Below are positions 5,017 to 9,414 of a stretch of 9,414 bases of DNA, one piece after another (within the stretch, counting starts at the first letter, position 1; each line of letters starts with the position of its first letter). The notes beneath the pieces are model-generated. The model had not been told where the DNA came from and made no database searches. It worked only from the letters and a program-made list of their open reading frames with translations. Source of the DNA: DASXIW01 sp036497785 (GTDB taxonomy: Bacteria > Pseudomonadota > Alphaproteobacteria > Acetobacterales > Acetobacteraceae); contig DASXIW010000020.1 in NCBI GenBank assembly GCA_036497785.1, positions 1-9,414 of the forward strand. Reading direction: 5' to 3'. The position numbers and the translations under genes were made by a program.

Positions 5017-7948
5017 GCCAAGGTAGAAGCTCAGTGACCCGCTGCGTTTTCTTCCTCGCCGGACATTCCAACTCGTCCAGCAAACGCCCGGCAGCCTTCA
5101 GATCGGCCGTGTCGAAACCCTCGGTGAACCGATCATAGACCGGCTTCAGCACGTCGGCCGCCTCTCCGGCACGGCCTTGCTTCGCGCGCAGCCGCGCGAG
5201 GCTGATCGCCGTCCGCAATTCCCAGGACAGGGCGGCTTGCCGGCCGGCCCGCGAGAGTGATTCGAGAAAGCAATGTTCCGCCGCGGACAGATCCGCTTGC
5301 GGCATCGAGGCGAGGATGTCGCCCTTGATGCGAAGGCTCTCCGGCGTGGTGAACGATTCGCCATCCCGCGCGGTCTGGGCGATGATGCCCTCGACAACCG
5401 CCAGCGCCTCGCCGAACCGTCCGGTCATCGCCAGCCCTTCGGCGAGATTGTAGGTGATGACGCTGTTGTGCAGTTGGTACTGCCCGGCGTTCAGCCTCTC
5501 CACGGAGTCGCGCAGCAATTGCACGCCGGCTTCCGCCTCGCCACGCCGCATGCAATATGCGCCCTTGAAGATCGTCGCCATCACGCTATACGGGGCCAGA
5601 TGGTATCTCTCAGCGGTCGCCGTCAGCCGGTCCACCAACTCCCGCGTGGCTGGCAAGTTTCCGGTCCAGACGAACACCGATCCGGTCAGGATCAGGGAAA
5701 TGCACAGCGTGACGGGGTGGTCCAGGGCTGCGGCCTCGGCCACCGTCGCGCGCGCCGCGGTCACGGCCTGATCCGGGAAGCCCTGGAGCCATAAGGTGCG
5801 CGCCAATGTGCACAGCGCGCGGATGCGATGGTCGAAGCCGAAATGGATCGTGTTGATCCGGTTCGAAATCGGCGGCAGCGTCAGGGCGACGGCGCAATGC
5901 TTCTTGGCGCTGTCGTGGTTGCCGAGGCGATGATGGGTGCATCCCAGCATCCAGTCGGCCATCGCGATGCCCGCGGGGTTTCCGAGCTGCCGCGCGACGG
6001 TTTCGCAGCGCCGCGCCAGGGCGAGGGCGCCGCGGAAATCGCCGATTCGTGTGCGGTAGATATTCAGGCCCCCGAGCAGCCTGAGCTGATAATTGGCATC
6101 GTCCAGCGCCTCGGCGAGTGCCAATGCGCGCGTGAAGGCGCGGCGAACGTCCTCGTCATTGCCCTGGGTGAACATCAGGGTCAGGCCAAGAGCGGCCTGC
6201 AGCTCCATCTCCTGGCGCGTGCCCAGCGTGCTTGCGTCGAGCGCGGCGACCGCGCGTTCGGTCCAGCGATGGCACTCGGTCAGCAGCGACATTTCGAGAA
6301 ACAACGATGCCGCGGCGGCGGCGAGTGCCGTGGCGATCCCGTGTTCGCCGGGTTGGGAGAAGCTCCATTCCAGGGCGGCCCGGACATTGCCCACATATCC
6401 GCCGTATCGCGCCAGTACCTCATTCTTGGAGATTGCCGGCAGCTCGCCGGTGCTCCGCTCCAGGAAGGCGCGGTAGGAGATCGCGTGGGCGCGGCTGATC
6501 CGATCCGTCTCGCCGCTTTCGGCCAGCTTGCCCAGGGCATAGACGCGCGTGGTCTCCAGCAGCCGATAGCGCGTCTGCACGCCGCTGATATCCGCGCTGA
6601 CGAGCGATTTCGCCACCAGGCTGGCCACGGTCTCCACGAGTTGGGCGCGATCGGCGTCCTCGGCGGCGGCGACCGATTGCGCGGCCTCCAGCGTGAAGAA
6701 CCCGACGAATACGGACAGGCGGCGCATGATCAGGCGCTCGGGTTCCGATAGCAGATCATAGCTCCAGTCCAGCGTGGCGGTGAGCGTCTGATGCCGGGGC
6801 TGCGCCGTGCGGCGGCCATGCCAGAGCAGCCGGAGCCGATGGTTGAGCAGTGCCGCCGTGCCCCGTATTCCGTAGGCGCCCACGCGGCCGGCGGCGAGTT
6901 CGATGGCCAGCGCGATACCGTCGAGCTTCTGGCAGATCCGGGCGACGACCGGCGCGTCGGCATCGCTCAGCGCGAAATGGGCTCCGCTGGCGGCGATGCG
7001 CTCGATGAACAGCTGCGCGGCGGGATAGGCCAGTAGCTCGGCGGCCGTCAGCTCCATGTCGTCGGGTGGACAATCGAGCGGATGGAGCCGGTGGACGTGC
7101 TCGCCATCGACACGCAGCTTCTCCTGGCTGGTCGCCAGGATATGTATCCGCGGCGCTTGCGCGAAGATCGTCTCGGCCAGGGTGGAGGCCGCCGCGATCA
7201 GGTGCTCGCAACTATCCAGCACAAGCAGCATGTGCTTGTCGCGCAGGAATGTGACCAGGCCCGGAGTCGGATCTTGGGAATGCACGGGCAGCAACAGCGC
7301 GGACGCGACCGCGCTGGGGACGAGACGCGGATCGCTCAGCGGTGCGAGATCGACGAAGCCGATGCCATCGGCGAAATCCGCCGACAAGGCATGGCCGATC
7401 GCTATGGCGACCGTTGTCTTGCCGATGCCGCCGGGGCCGATAATGGTGACGAAACGCTGAGTGGCGAGCCGGGCGGAGATCGTCTCCACGGCCAGATCGC
7501 GCCCCACCATCCGCTTCAGCCGGGGCGGCAGAAGATGATCGTGGCGAATGGTGTGGCGCTCGGCGGGGGCGGGCGGCGGCGTCCGCACCCGCGCGACCGG
7601 CGCCACGAAGCAATAGCCGCGTCCCGGCACATTGGTCACGTATCGCGCCCCGGACTGCCCGTCGCCGAGGGCTTTGCGCAGCGCGGCCATGTGGAAGCGC
7701 AGGGTGCCGGGATCGACCGTGACCTTCGGCCAGACCCGCGCGATCAGATCCCGGTTGCTGACGATCTCGCCGGCGCGCTCGATGAGCGCGATCAGAATAG
7801 CCAGGGCGCGGCTGCCCAGATTGACAGGCGCGCCGGCCGCCTCGAGACGCCGTTCGTGCAAAGCGAGCCGGAACTCACCGAACGATATAATATTCCACTC
7901 GGGGGATAGTGATTCATCGGGCATTCGCATGTCCGAAGGACGCCCCAC
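4997..7948 (-). CDS. OmpR-type winged-helix regulator with STAND NTPase and TPR-like domain (AfsR-like, no BTAD)
   Basis: Large cytosolic one-component regulator, 983 residues. Residues ~20-117 are an OmpR/CadC-type winged helix (LGSRALAILIALIERAGEIV, then SNRDLIARVWP, LRFHMAALRKALGD and YVTNVPGRGYCFVAP). Residues ~145-400 are an NB-ARC-like P-loop NTPase: Walker A GPGGIGKTT (171-179, Lys177), Walker B LLVLDSCEHL (241-250, Asp245), ILATSQEKLRVDGE (270-283) and the GLPL-like GIALAIELAAG (344-354). YRLLETTRVYALGKL (461-475) precedes a helical region to ~960 with TPR-like pairs. All NTPase motifs are intact. In STAND proteins nucleotide exchange after ligand binding to the repeat region switches the protein on; the ligand here is unknown. 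It differs from AfsR in lacking the BTAD domain. The interval is drawn from the outermost in-frame start, a GTG; ATGs at 7930 and 7924 are equally possible, and are preferred if the TATAAT box at 7954 is the -10. It is divergent from the aminotransferase gene. Confidence 0.93.
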   Translation of the reverse strand: MGRPSDMRMPDESLSPEWNIISFGEFRLALHERRLEAAGAPVNLGSRALAILIALIERAGEIVSNRDLIARVWPKVTVDPGTLRFHMAALRKALGDGQSGARYVTNVPGRGYCFVAPVARVRTPPPAPAERHTIRHDHLLPPRLKRMVGRDLAVETISARLATQRFVTIIGPGGIGKTTVAIAIGHALSADFADGIGFVDLAPLSDPRLVPSAVASALLLPVHSQDPTPGLVTFLRDKHMLLVLDSCEHLIAAASTLAETIFAQAPRIHILATSQEKLRVDGEHVHRLHPLDCPPDDMELTAAELLAYPAAQLFIERIAASGAHFALSDADAPVVARICQKLDGIALAIELAAGRVGAYGIRGTAALLNHRLRLLWHGRRTAQPRHQTLTATLDWSYDLLSEPERLIMRRLSVFVGFFTLEAAQSVAAAEDADRAQLVETVASLVAKSLVSADISGVQTRYRLLETTRVYALGKLAESGETDRISRAHAISYRAFLERSTGELPAISKNEVLARYGGYVGNVRAALEWSFSQPGEHGIATALAAAAASLFLEMSLLTECHRWTERAVAALDASTLGTRQEMELQAALGLTLMFTQGNDEDVRRAFTRALALAEALDDANYQLRLLGGLNIYRTRIGDFRGALALARRCETVARQLGNPAGIAMADWMLGCTHHRLGNHDSAKKHCAVALTLPPISNRINTIHFGFDHRIRALCTLARTLWLQGFPDQAVTAARATVAEAAALDHPVTLCISLILTGSVFVWTGNLPATRELVDRLTATAERYHLAPYSVMATIFKGAYCMRRGEAEAGVQLLRDSVERLNAGQYQLHNSVITYNLAEGLAMTGRFGEALAVVEGIIAQTARDGESFTTPESLRIKGDILASMPQADLSAAEHCFLESLSRAGRQAALSWELRTAISLARLRAKQGRAGEAADVLKPVYDRFTEGFDTADLKAAGRLLDELECPARKKTQRVTELLPWRNIASD

Positions 7949-7965
7949 ATCGCATTATATTCCAC
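7888..7965. repeat. Two copies of a 12-bp direct repeat at the regulator start
   Basis: ATAATATTCCAC at 7888-7899 and ATTATATTCCAC at 7954-7965 match at 11 of 12 positions, 66 bp apart. One copy overlaps the TATAAT box, the other lies in the first codons of the regulator (around residues 17-21). Both are A/T-rich islands in GC-rich DNA. The placement would suit repression by looping or roadblock, possibly by the regulator itself; that is inference. Confidence 0.45.
7954..7959 (-). promoter_or_regulatory. Possible -10 box (TATAAT) of the STAND regulator gene
   Basis: A perfect TATAAT on the minus strand just upstream of the regulator. No good -35 is found 16-18 bp upstream, so activation by a protein would be needed. 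Transcription would start near 7947, which puts the GTG at 7948 at or ahead of the transcript start and favours the ATGs at 7930 or 7924. It is embedded in one copy of the 12-bp direct repeat. Confidence 0.35.
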
Positions 7966-8089
7966 GCCAATGATCCGGCTGCGAATGTGACGGAAACGAC
8001 CCGGCCGAGCGCCTGGAGCGCGAGGCAAATGCGGGTCGGCCCGGGGCTTTGTCATCGCGGGCGATCGTGTAAGAGACAATCTGATCTCC

Positions 8090-8150
8090 TTACCGTTATT
8101 TTGTGGTCGCGTTATCCTCATTACCGTTAATTTGTGGTCGCGTTATCCTC
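8090..8150 (+). repeat. 31-bp tandem direct repeat with four CGTTA half-sites
   Basis: Copy 1 is 8090-8119 and copy 2 is 8121-8150; they differ at a single base (T at 8099, A at 8130). Each unit reads TTACCGTTA, then W, then TTTGTGGTCGC, then GTTATCCTC. The flanks hint at an older array: CCTTACCG at 8088, CATTACCG at 8119 and the degenerate CCTTGCGG at 8150 keep the same period. Within the array CGTTA occurs at 8094, 8110, 8125 and 8141, steps of 16, 15 and 16 bp. A 31-bp period is close to three DNA turns, so equivalent sites lie on one face. It ends 91 bp before the aminotransferase start. OmpR-type winged-helix proteins usually bind direct repeats, which makes the divergently encoded regulator a natural candidate. 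Confidence 0.75.
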
Positions 8151-8230
8151 CTTGCGGCGGCTGGGATCGGCGGTCACGATGCCCGCACAAAGGCTTTTTG
8201 CCGCTCATGTCGCGGCTCACCATCTTGGCC

Positions 8231-8236
8231 GGGGAA
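8231..8236 (+). promoter_or_regulatory. Candidate ribosome binding site of the aminotransferase gene
   Basis: GGGGAA, 5 nt before the ATG at 8242. It supports this start over the in-frame ATG at 8179, which would add 21 residues not expected in the family. Confidence 0.45.
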
Positions 8237-8241
8237 CGCAA

Positions 8242-9414
8242 ATGGACAGCCTGGTGCAACTGCGGAACAGCTCGTTGGAAAGCGACATCGCCGAAGCGCA
8301 TGAGCGCTATGCCGCCCGGCGACCGCGCAGTGCGGCGATGCACGCAAGCGCGCTCGACGTGATGCCGGCCGGGAACACCCGCAGCAACCTGTCCTATCGC
8401 CCATTCCCGACCGCGATGGCGCGCGGCGAGGATTGCCGGCTGTGGGATGTGGACGGGAACCAATATCTGGATCTGTGCGGCGAATATACGGCGGGGCTGT
8501 TCGGCCATACCGAGGCGCGCATCCACGAGGCATTGCGCGGCGCGCTGGCGAACGGGCTGAGCCTTGCCGCCGTCGGTCAGGCGGAACAGGATCTCGCCAG
8601 GCTGCTTTGCGCGCGGTTTCCGTCGCTGGAGAAAATCCGCTTCACCAATAGCGGCACCGAGGCGAATTTGCTCGCCATCACGGCGGCGCGTGCCTTCACC
8701 GGGCGAAGCCATATTCTGGTGTTCCGGGGTGGCTATCATGGCAGCGTGCTGACCTTCCCGCTCGCTGGCCCGGCGGCCGTGACCGCGCCGTTTCCGGTGA
8801 TTTTCGCCGATTACAACGATGCGGAAGGCGCGGTCGCCGCCATACGCGCCCATGCGGACAACCTGGCCGCGGTGCTGATCGAGCCGATGGTCGGCGGTGG
8901 CGGCTGCATCGTGGCTGCGCCCGCGTTCATGGCGGCCTTGCGGGAGGCGACGCGCGAGGCGGGCATCCTGCTCATCTTCGACGAGGTGATGACCTCGCGC
9001 ATGTCCGGCGGCGGCCAGCAGGCGCGGCTGGGGATCACGCCGGATCTGACCACGATGGGCAAATACATCGCGGGCGGCATGAGTTTTGGCGCCTTCGGCG
9101 GCCGGGCCGACGTGATGGCGCTGTTCGAGGCCGCCCTGCCGCATGCGGGGACTTTCAACAACAACGTCATGTCCATGGCCGCGGGCCGGGTGGCGATGGG
9201 CGAGATATTCACCCCGGAGGTGGCGAGCACCTTCTTCGAACGCGGCGAGCGCCTGCGTGGCCGCCTGAATGTCGCCTGCGCGGCGGGGGGCACGACCATG
9301 CATTTTTCCGGGCTGGGCTCGATGGTGTATGTGCACTTCCGCGCGGGTCCGGTCGCCCGGCCCTATGCCCCGACGCCGCTTGAAGACGGGCTGCGGGAGC
9401 TGTTCTTCTTCGAC
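8242..9414 (+). CDS. Class III PLP-dependent aminotransferase, GSA aminomutase-like (3' end outside the window)
   Basis: Fold-type I, class III PLP enzyme of the family annotated as aspartate aminotransferase family or glutamate-1-semialdehyde 2,1-aminomutase. The visible 391 residues include an N-terminal helix, MPAGNTRS (41-48), the substrate-side segment YTAGLFGH (82-89), the phosphate-binding NSGTEAN (136-142), GGYHGS (163-168), IEPMVGGGG (213-221), IFDEVMTSR (245-253) with the PLP-ring Asp247, and TMGKYIAGG (271-279) with Lys274 as the Schiff-base lysine. TFNNN (304-308) resembles the phosphate-contact region of GSAM. All catalytic residues are present. A housekeeping hemL role is not implied: a start divergent from a dedicated regulator suggests a specialised amino-acid or amine pathway, substrate unknown. 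The frame is open to the right edge; the family is ~430-450 residues long, so only a few dozen are missing. The start follows a GGGGAA site. Confidence 0.92.
   Translation, partial: MDSLVQLRNSSLESDIAEAHERYAARRPRSAAMHASALDVMPAGNTRSNLSYRPFPTAMARGEDCRLWDVDGNQYLDLCGEYTAGLFGHTEARIHEALRGALANGLSLAAVGQAEQDLARLLCARFPSLEKIRFTNSGTEANLLAITAARAFTGRSHILVFRGGYHGSVLTFPLAGPAAVTAPFPVIFADYNDAEGAVAAIRAHADNLAAVLIEPMVGGGGCIVAAPAFMAALREATREAGILLIFDEVMTSRMSGGGQQARLGITPDLTTMGKYIAGGMSFGAFGGRADVMALFEAALPHAGTFNNNVMSMAAGRVAMGEIFTPEVASTFFERGERLRGRLNVACAAGGTTMHFSGLGSMVYVHFRAGPVARPYAPTPLEDGLRELFFFD

Larger units (their letters stand above)
7949..8241. other. Divergent control region between the STAND regulator and the aminotransferase
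   Basis: 293 bp without a gene. From the regulator side it holds the TATAAT box (7954-7959), then GC-rich DNA without clear signals, a small ATCGC/GCGAT inverted repeat (8054-8065), the 31-bp tandem repeat (8090-8150), and a GGGGAA site (8231-8236) 5 nt before the aminotransferase ATG. No strong sigma-70 promoter faces the aminotransferase. Each 31-bp unit has a weak TTACCG-17 bp-TATCCT arrangement that might serve as one. Confidence 0.6.

Noticed and set aside
5828..7909. Long + strand frames (5828-6751 and 7082-7909) opposite the STAND regulator
   Set aside because: They mirror the regulator's codons and show no domain signatures or ribosome sites; the minus strand has intact Walker motifs and a winged helix.
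8054..8065. ATCGC-GG-GCGAT inverted repeat in the divergent region
   Set aside because: Arms of only 5 bp and no second copy; not distinguishable from background.
8067..8078. GTGTAAGAGACA, resembling the Tn5 mosaic end
   Set aside because: It lacks two bases of the mosaic end and the flanking bases do not match. There is no transposase, no second end and no target duplication; likely chance, although a library-adapter remnant was considered.
8049..8082. TTGTCA as a -35 box for the aminotransferase
   Set aside because: No acceptable -10 lies 16-18 bp downstream; the candidates there (AGAGAC, TAAGAG) match poorly.
8143..9336. A 397-codon open frame on the minus strand, antisense to the aminotransferase
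   Set aside because: The + strand encodes a complete set of class III aminotransferase motifs; the antisense product is His/Arg/Gly-rich and low in complexity, typical of a shadow frame.
8242..9414. Calling the aminotransferase hemL (heme biosynthesis), given the cytochrome oxidase genes nearby
   Set aside because: Alphaproteobacteria normally make 5-aminolevulinate through HemA (glycine route). The family also covers many other aminotransferases, and the gene is distant from and unrelated in layout to the oxidase operon.

Overview
The window looks like chromosomal DNA from a high-GC alphaproteobacterium. The genes show strong G/C preference at third codon positions, and the order cox1 (ctaD) - heme O synthase (ctaB) - small one-helix protein - ctaG is typical of alphaproteobacterial aa3-type oxidase loci. 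A member of Rhodospirillales/Acetobacteraceae is my best guess, inferred from gene style rather than from any marker. No rRNA, tRNA, CRISPR array or insertion sequence is visible.

Region 1 (1-2532, + strand) is the 3' part of a cytochrome c oxidase operon. It holds the C-terminal 223 codons of subunit I, then protoheme IX farnesyltransferase, a 57-residue one-helix protein and the copper chaperone CtaG/Cox11. The genes are packed with gaps of 4 bp or less and one 4-bp overlap. Together they supply the catalytic subunit, the precursor of its heme A, and its CuB insertion factor. Subunit III (ctaE), which commonly follows ctaG, is absent here: a convergent histidine kinase gene occupies that place.

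Region 2 (2559-4670, - strand) holds a soluble PAS-histidine kinase without a response regulator beside it and, upstream of it, an NTF2/SnoaL-like protein with an unusual N-terminal extension. About 330 bp of non-coding DNA follow (4671-4996), carrying a perfect 9-bp-arm palindrome, a helically phased TTAG/CTAA/TTAG array, and a long hairpin that reaches into the stop region of the next gene.

Region 3 (4997-9414) is the most interesting part. A 983-residue regulator (OmpR-type winged helix, STAND-type NTPase, TPR-like helical tail) is transcribed divergently from a class III PLP aminotransferase of the glutamate-1-semialdehyde aminomutase/aspartate aminotransferase family, whose 3' end lies beyond the window. 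The ~290-bp divergent control region holds a tandem 31-bp direct repeat carrying four CGTTA half-sites at 15-16 bp steps. A separate 12-bp direct repeat, one copy overlapping a TATAAT box, lies at the regulator start. The simplest reading is a one-component, signal-sensing regulator controlling the aminotransferase (and perhaps itself) through these repeats. That link is inferred from layout only.
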